64,000 bases of DNA from Nocardia xishanensis NBRC 101358 (GCF_001613365.1 NZ_BDCF01000001.1:248001-312000); one strand, 5' to 3'; shown: positions 8,801 to 17,566, counted from the first letter of the stretch. Notes: a model not told the origin generated them from the sequence alone. Translations and numbers: made by a program.

Positions 8801-11800
8801 CCGTCCCTGTTCGCCGAGCGTGACCCGCGCGAGCGCAGTGTCACCCGAAATCCTGATTTCCCGCACACCTTGGAATTCCGGGCCGTAATTCAGTCCTCGC
8901 CGTCGGCACAGCTCGTAGAAATCCTCGGAGCTCATGGCATCGTCGTCCGGTGATTCGGCCGGGAAGCCAGGAACGGCTGTGGACTCCACCTCGTATGTCG
9001 CCCGGCCTCGGGCGTGCGCTGTCCATGTCCGCCCCCCGGCATCGAGCGACCTGATCTCGATGCTCGCACCAGCCGTGAGGTCCTCGCGCAGCAGCACGTC
9101 GACTCGGACCGGCGCGTCATCGAGCATCAGGGCATCGGTGAATCGTAAACCCCGCAACGCCGCCGGTGGGCGCCCGTACTTGGTACGGCCGACCGCTATG
9201 GCCATGGCCACCATCATGGCGGCGGGCAGCACCACCGCTTCACCGACGCGGTGGTCGGCCAACCACGCCATGCCGTCGAGCGCGATAGCAACGGTGGCGT
9301 GCCATGCGCCGGATTCGACGACACTGGGGAGCAGGGGAACCCGCAGATCGCCGGCCGCGGATACGCCGGATTCGCGCACCGGAAGCCAATAGGACTGTCG
9401 TCGCATCGGATACGGAGGCAGTAGCGCGGAGGCCGGGGCGGTGATATCAGAGAATGGATGCAGCCCCGCGATATACGCCTCGGCGCGACTGCGACACATC
9501 TCGGCAAGGGGATCTCGTTCCCGGTACAGCGACGAAAGCGCGATGGGCGGGTTCGGCCGCGTGGCGGCCAGTTGCTCGACGGCCGGCGTCAGTACCGGAT
9601 GCGGGCTCACCTCGATCACGTGCGTGACGTCGGAGTCGAACAGCGCGTTCAAGGTGTCGGCGAACAACACTGGGCGACAGAGGTTCTCGATCCAGTAATC
9701 GCCGCCGAGATCGTCGGGACCGACCGGGTGCCCGGTGACGGTGGAACGCATTTCGACGGTGCCCGCACGCCCCGTCACCCCCGCGAACGCCGCCGCTAGC
9801 TCGGGCCGGAGCCGGTTCATCTGGGGGCTGTGCGAGGCATAGTCCACCTTGACCATCCGGCAGAACACACCATCGGCGGTGAGAATCTCGTGCAGCGCTT
9901 CGATCGAGTCGGTATCACCCGCCAGCACACAGGATCTCGGACCATTGTCGACCGCCAGCCCAACGGCATCCTCGAAACCCCCTATCGCAGCGGGTAGCTC
10001 GTCCTTCGGAAGATCTACCGCCAGCATTCGTCCGGTGCCCGCCAGTGCTCGGAGCGCGGCGCTGCGACGCGCCACGACGAGCGCGCCATCCGCCAGGCTC
10101 AGCCCACCGGCGAAAGTCGCCGCCGCGATTTCGCCTTGGCTGTGGCCGACGACCACGTCCGGAGCAATGCCCATGCGCCGCCACATGGCAGCGATACCCA
10201 GCGACAACGCCCACAGCACCGGTTGCACCTGATCGACTCGCTCGAGCCAATCCGCACCGGCCACACCGGATATGACCGGTAGCGGGCTCCAGTCCACGTG
10301 CGGCTCGAGCGCGGCCGCGCACGCGTCGACAGCGCTGGTGAACGCCGGATCAACCCCGTAGAGCGCCGTGCCGACACCGTGCCACTGCGCGCCCTGGCCC
10401 GGGAAGACGAAGCAAACCCGTTCGACTTCGCGGGCACGCCCCGACAGCACCTCGGGTTGCTCGGCAGCCGGGTCGGCGGCATGACGGCGCAGCGCCGCCG
10501 ACACACTGTCCGGCGCGGAGCCCAGTACGGCGGCACGCCACGACATCGACGGCGCACGGCGGGCGAGCGCGGCGGCCACGGGACCCAACTTCTGTGGTTC
10601 GGCGGTCAACAGGTCCGCTATGTCATGGCAGCGCTGGCGCAACGTGTCGTCGGAGTGTGCCGAGATCGGCACGAACCCGACCCTCGACGGGTACGAATCG
10701 TTCTCTTCTACCGTGCATTCCGCGCGTTCCAAGACGGCGTGCGCATTGGTGCCGCCCCACCCGAAGGAGTTGACGCCGACATAGACCGGCGCGTCGGTAG
10801 ACAATTCTTCGACGTTTTCGCGCACGACCCGCACGTTCAGGTCGTCGAAGGCGATATCGGGATTGAGATCAGCGGAGTGCAGGCTCGGTGGCACCATCCC
10901 GCGCTCCAGGCACAGCACGCATTTGATCAGGCCGGCGAGTCCGGCCGCAGCCTCCAGATGTCCGATATTGGTTTTGATGGAACCGATCAGCAGTGGGCCG
11001 CGCCGGGAATCCCGCGGCGTTCCGAGGATCTCGCCCAGAGCCCTCGCTTCGATGGGGTCGCCTCTGCCGGTGCCGGTTCCGTGCGCTTCGACATAGGCCA
11101 GCCGGTCGATGTCGAGGTCCCGATAAGCCAGCCGCAACAACTCTCGCTGGCCGTCGATGCTCGGGGTGACCAAGCTTTCACCGCCGCCGTCGTTGTTCAC
11201 GACAGTGTTGACGATGATGGCTCGCACCCGGTCGCCGTCGCGGCGAGCGGCACTCAGCGGCTTGAGATACACCGCTGCCACGCCCTCGCCGCGAACGAAA
11301 CCGTCCGCACCCGCACCGAAGGCCGCACAGCGTCCGGCATCGGACAGCGCCCCGAAATGTGTGAGTCCGATCGAGATATCGGGCGTCAGAATCAGATTCA
11401 CGCCGCCGACGATCGCGGATTCGATATCGCCGGTGCGGATGGCGCGAACTGCCAGATCCAACGCCACCAGCGCCGAGGAACATCCGGTCTCGACCACCAT
11501 GCTGGGTCCGGTCAGGCCGAGAACGTATGACAGACGCGAGGCGATCACATCGAGCGCGGTGCCGACCAGGCTGTGCTGCGTAGCGGCGATACCCCGCCGC
11601 GTGCGCAGCGTCTCGTAGTCGTGCCAGGACGCGCCGACGTACACGCCGGTCCGGGTGTCGCGCAGGCCATGGGCGGGCGCGCCCGCGTCCTCCAATGCGC
11701 GCCAGACGGTTTCGAGCACGACCCGCTGCTGCGGATCGATATCGGCGGCCTCACGCGGCGAGATGCCGAACAGTGCCGCGTCGAAGCCGTCGATACCGTC

Positions 11801-11983
11801 GAGAAAGCCGCCGACCGCCTGCACTCGCTTGGACGCGTCCAGTGGAATGCCGGCGTCCCAGCGGTCGGCGGGGACCGGCCCGATCGCGTCACCACGCGAG
11901 ATCAGCAAATCCCAGAGTGCCGTCGGATCGCCTGCCCCGGGGAAACGGCCCGCCATGCCGACGATCGCGATGGGCTCGTTCAT
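5819..11983 (-). CDS. Type I polyketide synthase B: KS-AT-DH-ER-KR-ACP
   Basis: The ATG at 11983 overlaps the preceding gene's TGA (ATGA) and gives MNEPIAIVGMAGRFPG, a direct KS start without docking helix; any longer frame upstream is a shadow. Of 2054 aa: KS ~4-420 (unusual ETGCSSALVA around the Cys, EAHGTGT, KTNIGHLEAA); AT ~510-830 (GHSQGE, VDYASHS, RVDQVQP, all methylmalonyl-type); DH ~855-1130 (HRVGEAVVLP, a variant with Glu for the second Gly; LLDSAMQ retains Asp); ER ~1395-1690 (HSGAGGLGLAA; GKKDI retains the Lys); KR ~1695-1880 (TGGHGALG, LDD as in B-type reductases, SAYAAAN Tyr); ACP ~1960-2035 (GLDSLM). It should add one fully reduced, methyl-branched C3 unit per cycle. Whether it acts once or iteratively cannot be told. 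Confidence 0.93.
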   Translation of the reverse strand: MNEPIAIVGMAGRFPGAGDPTALWDLLISRGDAIGPVPADRWDAGIPLDASKRVQAVGGFLDGIDGFDAALFGISPREAADIDPQQRVVLETVWRALEDAGAPAHGLRDTRTGVYVGASWHDYETLRTRRGIAATQHSLVGTALDVIASRLSYVLGLTGPSMVVETGCSSALVALDLAVRAIRTGDIESAIVGGVNLILTPDISIGLTHFGALSDAGRCAAFGAGADGFVRGEGVAAVYLKPLSAARRDGDRVRAIIVNTVVNNDGGGESLVTPSIDGQRELLRLAYRDLDIDRLAYVEAHGTGTGRGDPIEARALGEILGTPRDSRRGPLLIGSIKTNIGHLEAAAGLAGLIKCVLCLERGMVPPSLHSADLNPDIAFDDLNVRVVRENVEELSTDAPVYVGVNSFGWGGTNAHAVLERAECTVEENDSYPSRVGFVPISAHSDDTLRQRCHDIADLLTAEPQKLGPVAAALARRAPSMSWRAAVLGSAPDSVSAALRRHAADPAAEQPEVLSGRAREVERVCFVFPGQGAQWHGVGTALYGVDPAFTSAVDACAAALEPHVDWSPLPVISGVAGADWLERVDQVQPVLWALSLGIAAMWRRMGIAPDVVVGHSQGEIAAATFAGGLSLADGALVVARRSAALRALAGTGRMLAVDLPKDELPAAIGGFEDAVGLAVDNGPRSCVLAGDTDSIEALHEILTADGVFCRMVKVDYASHSPQMNRLRPELAAAFAGVTGRAGTVEMRSTVTGHPVGPDDLGGDYWIENLCRPVLFADTLNALFDSDVTHVIEVSPHPVLTPAVEQLAATRPNPPIALSSLYRERDPLAEMCRSRAEAYIAGLHPFSDITAPASALLPPYPMRRQSYWLPVRESGVSAAGDLRVPLLPSVVESGAWHATVAIALDGMAWLADHRVGEAVVLPAAMMVAMAIAVGRTKYGRPPAALRGLRFTDALMLDDAPVRVDVLLREDLTAGASIEIRSLDAGGRTWTAHARGRATYEVESTAVPGFPAESPDDDAMSSEDFYELCRRRGLNYGPEFQGVREIRISGDTALARVTLGEQGRAQLHRGELHAALLDSAMQVALALFDEERTVVPAAIEELRLHAEPGDYIETALVCAVRRSVNSADVHLFDAQRAPLASIRGLHLAAIDGERSAVRRFDREFHFVLRTAALAEQGSADTQFVLAGAATLRDELTEALRRRGAAVRSADREPVDQTATVVYLVPVADLDSQRQGLVRLAELVRAHTRTGTAPRRLVVVTANAYAAEPEDRPDPGAAMYWGFARVLRREHPELSTAIIDVAGPGDIDACAAELLTATGEDQVALRGGRRYVGRLESGEHPCESAARPWRELPQPFRLRSATGRVWDGLQYVPLDLRTPDDGEVLVEIEAAAVNFIDVMKAAGTYPDTSPGAGDFGVECAGVIRRIGPGVTDRAVGDRVVACGLGTFASHITVRADHTAPIPSGMTAEIAAALPIVTTTAWYALAVLGRLGPGDTVLIHSGAGGLGLAAIGVARRLGAHVLATAGSAERRAFLRDAHGIEHVFDSRALTWADEVKAVTDGRGVDVVLNSLAGAAIDHGLDLLAEDGRFIEVGKKDIYADRRLGLRAFAKGVGFLAVDLAGMMTRRPDRFAAALRESWQLVLEGELAPVPTTTYALTEAADVLRDMARGEHIGKFVLDRPETVREIAPEPMPNGRFRADGTYLITGGHGALGRSLARWLLAHGAGAIALLGRNATMETPPIGATVRSYRADVSDHAALATALDSIRSELPPLRGVFHAAGVLDDATVLGLSAEQVERVLRPKIDGARHLDALTANDPLDSFVLFSSAAALVGNPGQSAYAAANSYLDALAVRRRYDGRPGLSIQWGPFADIGLAAAQQNRGDRLAAHGMAGITEIDAWSALAAFLAEDRQVIGYLSFDSRRWFDAYPDCAALPSWEALRHSADTAAPGLALSEFRSVLAEATDAERPGMVLDKIVEVAAGVLRMATDAVDVRTPFRSMGLDSLMSLEMRNRLESVFALRLSPTVLWTYGTAETLAVALHGELAGASEDPVTSGDRGWMR

Positions 11984-12993
11984 GGCGTTCCTTCCGTAGT
12001 CGGCGAGAATCCGCTGACAATCGCGTCGGAGACCTGCTGTGCAGCGGTGATGGGTGCCCAGTGGCCGGCGTCGATTTCGGTGAAGGTCAGGTGGTCCGCC
12101 GCGCCTTCGATCGCCCGTGTCATGACCGGGATTCCGACATACAGGTCGTGCACCGCAACGATGACGTGCACGTCGCGCACGACGAGGTGGCTGTAGGTCG
12201 GATCGGTAAGACGCTGAAACACATTGGCCCGATACCGATTCAGTGAGGCGATTCCATCGGCGGGCGGTACGTGCGGCGGCGGAGCGCCTTCCCACTGGAT
12301 GACCGCGTCCAACGTGGCCCCCATGATGCCCGCGTTCCACATGGCCTCGGTGACGACCGGCACGTGCCAGAGCGGGATGTACACCGAACGCACGGCCTGG
12401 TCGACCACCGCAGGAAGGTCCGCTGGATTCTCTACGGTGCGCGCGAGCCACTGCCCCCACAGATCGAGGTTCTGCCCGGACAGGGCGGTGAAGTCGAGGA
12501 GCTTGGCGGCGACAGCCGGGGTCGCGGCCGCCTCCCAGCCCTCGCCTGCGCCCCAATCCCAGCCCACCAGATGCACGCGGCGGCCGCCTGCGGTGGCGTC
12601 GATGACCGCGCCGATATCGGCGGCAAGCACGGGAAGCGCGTAGTCCTCCTGCCGAGCGGGATGGTCGCTCTCGCCATTGCCGCGGGTGTCGTAGGTAACC
12701 ACGTGATAGTTCGAGGCCAGGCGCGCCACGACCTGATCCCAGGCGCGCGAGGTGGACATGTAGCCGTGGACGAGAACAACGGTCGGCGCCACCTCGGCGC
12801 GCGGGCCGTACTCGTGCACGCGCAGTCGAACATCGCCGGAACCCAGCACCCACCTGTCCGCCGAGGCCGGCATCGGCAGGACCTCCTCGGCTCCCTGTTG
12901 CGTTGTATCCGCCAGTGCTACCGCGAATTCCGAGAACGCCACCGCACACATCACGCACAGTGAAAGCGCTACCCACGCCATGCGCCGGATCAT
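11980..12993 (-). CDS. Exported alpha/beta-hydrolase, epoxide hydrolase-like
   Basis: A 337-aa protein with an N-terminal signal peptide (MIRRMAWVALSLCVMCAVAF, likely cleaved near ALADTT), so it probably acts outside the membrane. It has the alpha/beta-hydrolase fold: oxyanion motif VHGYMSTSRAWD, nucleophile elbow GWDWGAGEG with Asp in place of Ser, and catalytic His in DAGHWAP. An Asp nucleophile is typical of epoxide hydrolases and haloalkane dehalogenases. The gene overlaps the epoxidase-like flavoprotein gene upstream and PKS B downstream by 4 nt each. Epoxidation followed by hydrolysis is a plausible tailoring pair, although the export signal would separate them unless the epoxidation product is exported first. 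Confidence 0.8.
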   Translation of the reverse strand: MIRRMAWVALSLCVMCAVAFSEFAVALADTTQQGAEEVLPMPASADRWVLGSGDVRLRVHEYGPRAEVAPTVVLVHGYMSTSRAWDQVVARLASNYHVVTYDTRGNGESDHPARQEDYALPVLAADIGAVIDATAGGRRVHLVGWDWGAGEGWEAAATPAVAAKLLDFTALSGQNLDLWGQWLARTVENPADLPAVVDQAVRSVYIPLWHVPVVTEAMWNAGIMGATLDAVIQWEGAPPPHVPPADGIASLNRYRANVFQRLTDPTYSHLVVRDVHVIVAVHDLYVGIPVMTRAIEGAADHLTFTEIDAGHWAPITAAQQVSDAIVSGFSPTTEGTP

Positions 12994-14396
12994 CCGACAC
13001 GTCTCCCGGCCACGAATCCTCGTTCCCAGCCGGTCAACGGCGGCTCGGTCAACGGCGGCCGCCGTGGGCCGAGGACGGCTCCGGCGAGCACCACCGGATG
13101 CCCCATTGCCAGGGCCGGGCGCGCCAGGAACATCACATCCGATGCCACGCCGGCCACTGCGGGCCGCGACTCCGCGACGCGGAACACCCGCGCACCGTAC
13201 CGGAACTTCCAGCGATCGAGTACGGTGCGGCCGGGACTTTCGGTATTGCGGAACGCGAGGTCCTGACTGGTCGCCATCTGCCACGGATCAGTCCCCGCCC
13301 GGACGATCGAGCGTTGCAACCGAGGCGCCGCACCGGCAGCCACACCCCTGCGCGCGAATTCCGCGACCAGCGTGCCGGCACAGCGCGTGGCAACCGAAAG
13401 TCCCTGACCGTATACCGGATTCAATGCCGTTACGGCATCACCGACGACCACGAATCCAGCGGGCCAGGACCGGACGCGGTCGAACCGGTATCGCCGATTA
13501 CCCGTGCTGCGCGAGCGCATCGTCCCGGTCAACGGCTCGGCTGACGCAAGGATCTCGGCGACCAGCGGATCGGACACACCGCGCCGGGCGTAGTCGACGA
13601 ATTCGTCGTCGTCGGCGGGCAGTTCGCGGCCGCGGGTGCCGCCAATGGCTACGATCCAGCGACCGCACTCGATCGGCAGCAGGATGGCATTGCCACCGGG
13701 CGTACCGGATCGGGATTCGGCCTGGATGAGCACTACGGGAAATCCCGATTCGGCACCAGGCGCAGCACGGAACACCCTGGTGGCATAGGCATGGCCGGAG
13801 TCGACGACCTCGGTAGGTGGTGCCGCGATTCCCAGCGCGTCCAGCCACCGACCGGCCTGCGATCCGCGACCGGTGGCATCGATCACCAGGTCGGCCTCGA
13901 GTTGCTCGGTCGTTCCGGCCGCCGCGTCGCGTACCCGCACACCGCGGACCGCGGTCGCGGAGCCCACCAGCCGCACCGGCTCGCACCCCTGGCGAACGGT
14001 GATGGCATCCGCCTCGACGACCATCGCACGCACCACACGGTCGAGCAGGGACCTGCTGCACGTGATCCCGAATCGGCCCGTGTCGTTGCGGGCCATCCAG
14101 CCGCCCGCGCCGGAGCGGAACAGCAAGTCGGTATTGACGCCGATGCGATGCGCGCCCGCCGCGAGGAGCCGGCCGGCGATTCCGGGCAGCAGCCGCTCGA
14201 GTCCGAGTACACCGCCGGGCGCGAGGAAGTGTGGATGCCGGGACTGCGGCAGACCACGGCGTGACTCCGAGCCCTGCGGGTATCGGTCCCGCTCGAGCAC
14301 GATGACGGCGCCGGCGTGCGGGGCCGCCGCAGATGCCGCCAGCAAGCCCGCGAAGCCGCCGCCGAGCACGACCACCTGTGGTCTGGCCGGGCTCAT
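12990..14396 (-). CDS. FAD-dependent monooxygenase, polyether-epoxidase-like (LasC/MonCI type)
   Basis: The 468-aa protein starts MSPARPQVVVLGGGFAGLLA (GxGxxG FAD motif, residues ~11-16). It then shows RRGLPQSRHPHFLAPGG, a signature of the flavin monooxygenase family that includes polyether epoxidases LasC and MonCI as well as other hydroxylases. The internal DLVIDATGRGS and the FAD-ribityl motif GFVVVGDAVTALNPVYGQGL are present. It probably epoxidises or hydroxylates a polyketide alkene using FAD and NAD(P)H. It overlaps its neighbours by 4 nt on both sides and directly precedes the epoxide-hydrolase-like gene, which favours an epoxidase role. Substrate assignment is inference. Confidence 0.8.
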   Translation of the reverse strand: MSPARPQVVVLGGGFAGLLAASAAAPHAGAVIVLERDRYPQGSESRRGLPQSRHPHFLAPGGVLGLERLLPGIAGRLLAAGAHRIGVNTDLLFRSGAGGWMARNDTGRFGITCSRSLLDRVVRAMVVEADAITVRQGCEPVRLVGSATAVRGVRVRDAAAGTTEQLEADLVIDATGRGSQAGRWLDALGIAAPPTEVVDSGHAYATRVFRAAPGAESGFPVVLIQAESRSGTPGGNAILLPIECGRWIVAIGGTRGRELPADDDEFVDYARRGVSDPLVAEILASAEPLTGTMRSRSTGNRRYRFDRVRSWPAGFVVVGDAVTALNPVYGQGLSVATRCAGTLVAEFARRGVAAGAAPRLQRSIVRAGTDPWQMATSQDLAFRNTESPGRTVLDRWKFRYGARVFRVAESRPAVAGVASDVMFLARPALAMGHPVVLAGAVLGPRRPPLTEPPLTGWERGFVAGRRVG

Positions 14397-15253
14397 GCGC
14401 TGCCCTCCCGCTCCCGTTGGGTCAGGCGTACCGCACCGCACCACAATTGGGAGCGATCCAGCTTCGGCCCGCGTTCCATGTCCGGCAACAGCGCCCATCC
14501 GCGCAACGCCAGGGGGGAACGCTTCCATCGGGCCGCGGCCCGGAACGTGGAGTGCGCCGCCTCGACCGACCATCCCTGATAGAAGCTCAAACTCGACGCG
14601 AAGGTCCAACGCGCCGAACCGAGGTCGCGCCCCATGGTCAGGTTGACCAGCCGCAGCATGGCGGGTGACCAGTGATCCTGCGCCCACCAGCGGACTTCCG
14701 GCCTGCGCAGGACGTTGCTCAGCATGCGGACCTGCGACGCCGTGAGATAAGGCAGCAGTCCTTCGGTGATCACGAGAACAGCGCGCGCGCCCTCGCACGC
14801 CTCGGCGAGGAATTCCGCGAGCGCGACCTCGTCGGTGACGTCGACGGCCCGGGCGACCCGCTCGCACCGCGCTCGCTGGTCGGCGAGCCGCGCGTCTTTA
14901 TAGGTGATCAGCTCCGGCAGATCCGCTTCGTACCAGATCGTTTCGGCCGGGATGTCGAGCCGATAGGGGCGCGTGTCCAGGCCGGCGGCCAGATTGATCA
15001 CCCGGTCGCAGCTCTGGCGCAGGGAGTCGAGAACGAGATCGTCGATCAGCCTGGTGCGCACTACGGTCGGCCAGTGGTTTCGCGCGCCGCGTGGCAGCAT
15101 CTCCGATTGCCCTGGCGTCAAGCCCTGCGCGCCGACCAGCACCGACGCGAGTTCGTCGTGGAACAGCGCGTCCGGTCGAGCAGATTCCAGCGCCCGATAG
15201 ACCGCCACCCAGCGCGCGGTGTCGGAGACATGGCCGATCGACGGCGAAGTCAT
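14393..15253 (-). CDS. SAM-dependent methyltransferase (TIGR00027/PPM-type)
   Basis: The 286-aa protein begins MTSPSIGHVSDTARWVAVYRA and contains DRVINLAAGLDTRPYRLDIP, the SAM-binding motif of the mycobacterial TIGR00027 / leucine-carboxyl-methyltransferase-like family, then VLVITEGLLPYL. AGGAGG sits 5 nt before the ATG at 15253, and the ATG overlaps the TGA of the monooxygenase gene. Members are thought to be O-methyltransferases, often acting on carboxylates or hydroxyls. In this operon it would methylate the polyketide product or intermediate. The exact acceptor is unknown. Confidence 0.85.
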   Translation of the reverse strand: MTSPSIGHVSDTARWVAVYRALESARPDALFHDELASVLVGAQGLTPGQSEMLPRGARNHWPTVVRTRLIDDLVLDSLRQSCDRVINLAAGLDTRPYRLDIPAETIWYEADLPELITYKDARLADQRARCERVARAVDVTDEVALAEFLAEACEGARAVLVITEGLLPYLTASQVRMLSNVLRRPEVRWWAQDHWSPAMLRLVNLTMGRDLGSARWTFASSLSFYQGWSVEAAHSTFRAAARWKRSPLALRGWALLPDMERGPKLDRSQLWCGAVRLTQREREGSA

Positions 15254-16776
15254 GAAGCCTCCTGATATTCGCCGGTCCGTTCCCGGTCCGCACGCTTGGT
15301 GAACGTGTAGTCGGCCAGCGGGAATCTCCGCATGCGCCACCATGCTTCGACGCTGGTCGACGGCCGGAATAGCGGAACATCACCGAACTGGTCGAAGTAG
15401 AAGCTGCGGGCCTGCTCGCAGTTCGAGTTGTAGAAAATGGAAGTGGCCTGACGCGTGATCATCTCCTCGGTGAAGCGCGCATGGGATTCCGGCTTCACCT
15501 CGACCCGCGTGGCACCCCGTCGCCGCGCTTCGGAGATACACCGAAGCGCGTGCGCCACCGCGTTTTCGATGGTCACGAAGAAAGATCCCGTCATCGAATA
15601 GGGACCGTGCACGAGAAAGCCATTGGGGCAGGGCGGGACCGTGACACCCTCGTACGCGGCGTTGCGATTGCGGTCCAGATAGTCGCCGAGATCCACGCCG
15701 CCGCTACCGGTGATCGGGAACCGAGGCAGACTGGTGCGTTCGAAGACCTCGAAACCCGTCGCCAACACCAGGGTGTCGATCCGATGATGGCGACCGTCGC
15801 CGGTCGTGACGCCGGTGGCGGTGATCGCCACGATATCCTCGGAGACCAGGTCGACATTGTCACGCGCGAACGTCTTGTAGTACCGGTTGGACAGGGTCAA
15901 GAATTTGCACCCGAACCGATACCGCGGTGTAAGCCGCTCGCGGAGAGCGCGATCGGGCACCTGCGCCAGCAGGGTGAGCCGAGCGATCCACTCCAGCGCT
16001 GTCACCGCACTGGGCGCCTTGAACCGGAAGACGCCGTTGTAGAGCAGTTCCAGCCACACCAGTACGATCCAGCGCGGCACTCTCAGCATGCCGGGCACAA
16101 GCCGGAACAACCAGCGCAGGAACAACGGGATAGGGAAATCCGGTTTCGGGATCACCCAGATGGGTGTGCGTTGGAATACCGTCAGCCGTTCTGCGCGAGC
16201 AGCCGCCTCGGGGATGATCTGGACCGCCGACGACCCGGTTCCGATCACCCCGACCCGGCCTGCGAGCGACGCCGAGTGATCCCAGCGGGCACTGTGGATC
16301 ACCGCGCCTGCGAAGGTATCCAGGCCCGGGATCTCGGGAAGCTTCGGTCGCCCTAGGGCACCGCAGGCATTGATGACGAATCGAGCGCGCAGCGGGCCCC
16401 GGCTGGTCTGCACATCCCAATGGTCGAGTTCGTCGTCGAATTGGATGCCGGTCACCTCGGCGCCGAACCGTAGATGCGGGCGCACACCGTACTTGTCCAC
16501 GCATCTGTCCGCGTACGACTTCAGCTCGTGGCCCTTTGCGTATGCGTATCGCCAGTCCGGATTCGGCTCGAACGAAAAGCAGTATCCCCAGATCGGAATG
16601 TCCACGCCCACGCCAGGATAGGTGTTGTCGCGCCAGATGCCGCCGATGTCGTCGGCCTTGTCCAGCACGACGAAGTCGTGGATTCCCGCCTGCCTCAGGC
16701 GGATTGCCGCGCAGATGCCCGAGAACCCGGCGCCGATCACCACGACTTCGAAATCGCGCTCGCCCGCCGGCGTCAT
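15250..16776 (-). CDS. Flavin-containing Baeyer-Villiger-type monooxygenase
   Basis: The 508-aa protein has an FAD Rossmann motif near the N-terminus (VVVIGAGFSGICAA), the Trp-rich IGGIWRDNTYPGVGVD, an NADPH Rossmann motif (GRVGVIGTGSSAVQ), and the Baeyer-Villiger fingerprint region FAGAVIHSARWD between them. Its C-terminal LATGF and WWRMRRF are also typical. BVMOs insert oxygen next to a ketone to give an ester or lactone; related FMOs oxidise heteroatoms. In a PKS operon, action on a keto group of the polyketide is likely. It sits between the 188-aa unknown gene and the methyltransferase gene, with 4-nt overlaps on both sides. Confidence 0.87.
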   Translation of the reverse strand: MTPAGERDFEVVVIGAGFSGICAAIRLRQAGIHDFVVLDKADDIGGIWRDNTYPGVGVDIPIWGYCFSFEPNPDWRYAYAKGHELKSYADRCVDKYGVRPHLRFGAEVTGIQFDDELDHWDVQTSRGPLRARFVINACGALGRPKLPEIPGLDTFAGAVIHSARWDHSASLAGRVGVIGTGSSAVQIIPEAAARAERLTVFQRTPIWVIPKPDFPIPLFLRWLFRLVPGMLRVPRWIVLVWLELLYNGVFRFKAPSAVTALEWIARLTLLAQVPDRALRERLTPRYRFGCKFLTLSNRYYKTFARDNVDLVSEDIVAITATGVTTGDGRHHRIDTLVLATGFEVFERTSLPRFPITGSGGVDLGDYLDRNRNAAYEGVTVPPCPNGFLVHGPYSMTGSFFVTIENAVAHALRCISEARRRGATRVEVKPESHARFTEEMITRQATSIFYNSNCEQARSFYFDQFGDVPLFRPSTSVEAWWRMRRFPLADYTFTKRADRERTGEYQEAS

Positions 16777-17339
16777 CGTCTCCTCCCCAACCTCCGGAGC
16801 AGGCTCCGGCGTGGCTGCCGGGTGTCCGATTCAGCGGCCGGTTGTTCCGCCGCCATGAAGAACTCCGTGACGAAGTCGACGAACAGGTCGGCCGTGTCGA
16901 AGTCCTTGCGCGCCAGCAGTTCTTCCATCACGTCGCGGATCAGTTCCGGTGCGGCGATCTCCGCCAGCCTGCCGACCACCGCGGGATTCATATAGGGCGC
17001 GGCGTCGGCGACCACCACGGGATCGATATTCGACAGCACCCCCAGCGACTTGTCGGTACGCCGGTCGAGCAATTCGCCGCCGATCGAGCGGCCCAGCAAC
17101 CGAGGCGGCAGCACCCGAGTAGCGAACGGCACCGCCAGCCGCATCGGCACGCGCCGCCCCAGCGCCGAATAGCGCTGGTACTCAGCGGGATAGCGCGAGC
17201 GCAACGTGCTCACGACCCGCTCCTGCAACGCCGCCAGATGGTCGCCGCCCAGCATGCCCAGGTACTCGATGCGCTCGATAGGCACATGCAGCGCGGCGGC
17301 CAGCTTCGTCAACTGAATACTCGTCGCACGATCGGTCAC
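16773..17339 (-). CDS. Uncharacterised 188-aa protein of the PKS operon
   Basis: The GTG start at 17339 overlaps the TGA of the preceding 76-aa gene, and the stop overlaps the ATG of the monooxygenase gene, so it is embedded in the coupled operon. The protein looks soluble and mostly helical. It starts MTDRATSIQLTKLAAALHV, has NIDPVVVADAAPYMNPAVVGRLAEIAAPELIRDVMEELL in the middle, and ends in an Arg-rich tail (RRSLLRRLGRRR). No signal peptide, membrane span or catalytic motif is visible. I do not recognise the family. Its placement after the PptH-like gene suggests a carrier-protein-related or structural helper role, but that is only context. Confidence 0.75.
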   Translation of the reverse strand: MTDRATSIQLTKLAAALHVPIERIEYLGMLGGDHLAALQERVVSTLRSRYPAEYQRYSALGRRVPMRLAVPFATRVLPPRLLGRSIGGELLDRRTDKSLGVLSNIDPVVVADAAPYMNPAVVGRLAEIAAPELIRDVMEELLARKDFDTADLFVDFVTEFFMAAEQPAAESDTRQPRRSLLRRLGRRR

Positions 17340-17566
17340 CGCCGCCCCCTCAGCAGCACCGCGCGCACCACGGACCTGATGCCCCACGGCAGGCGGGCGA
17401 TACTGTCGGCGAGCTCGGACTCGGCGAGGGCGCGGTCCCGCCCTGCAGCGCCGTTCAGGAGCGTCAGCAGGTCCGCGCACTGGGCTTCGGACAACAGGTA
17501 GAGCGCGGTCAGGCCATCGCCGAGCTCGTTTTCGAGCGTTCTCCGCGCGCTGATCGTCTCGGTCAT
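17336..17566 (-). CDS. Uncharacterised 76-aa protein of the PKS operon
   Basis: The ATG at 17566 overlaps the TGA of the PptH-like gene, and the stop overlaps the GTG of the 188-aa gene. The product starts MTETISARRTLENELGDGLT, is helical and acidic, and ends with a basic RAVLLRGRR. It has one Cys (SEAQCADLL), no transmembrane segment and no motif I recognise. It is about carrier-protein size but lacks a DSL-type Ser motif, so it is not an obvious ACP. It probably works with the 188-aa protein, since the two are adjacent and coupled. Confidence 0.72.
   Translation of the reverse strand: MTETISARRTLENELGDGLTALYLLSEAQCADLLTLLNGAAGRDRALAESELADSIARLPWGIRSVVRAVLLRGRR

Noticed and set aside
11984..13000. 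Extension of the PKS B frame upstream to 13000
   Set aside because: The extra ~340 residues have no PKS similarity and overlap the alpha/beta-hydrolase gene in another frame. The KS begins properly at the ATG at 11983.
17336..17566. 76-aa protein as a stand-alone acyl carrier protein
   Set aside because: The size is right, but there is no DSL/DSI Ser motif for phosphopantetheine attachment.
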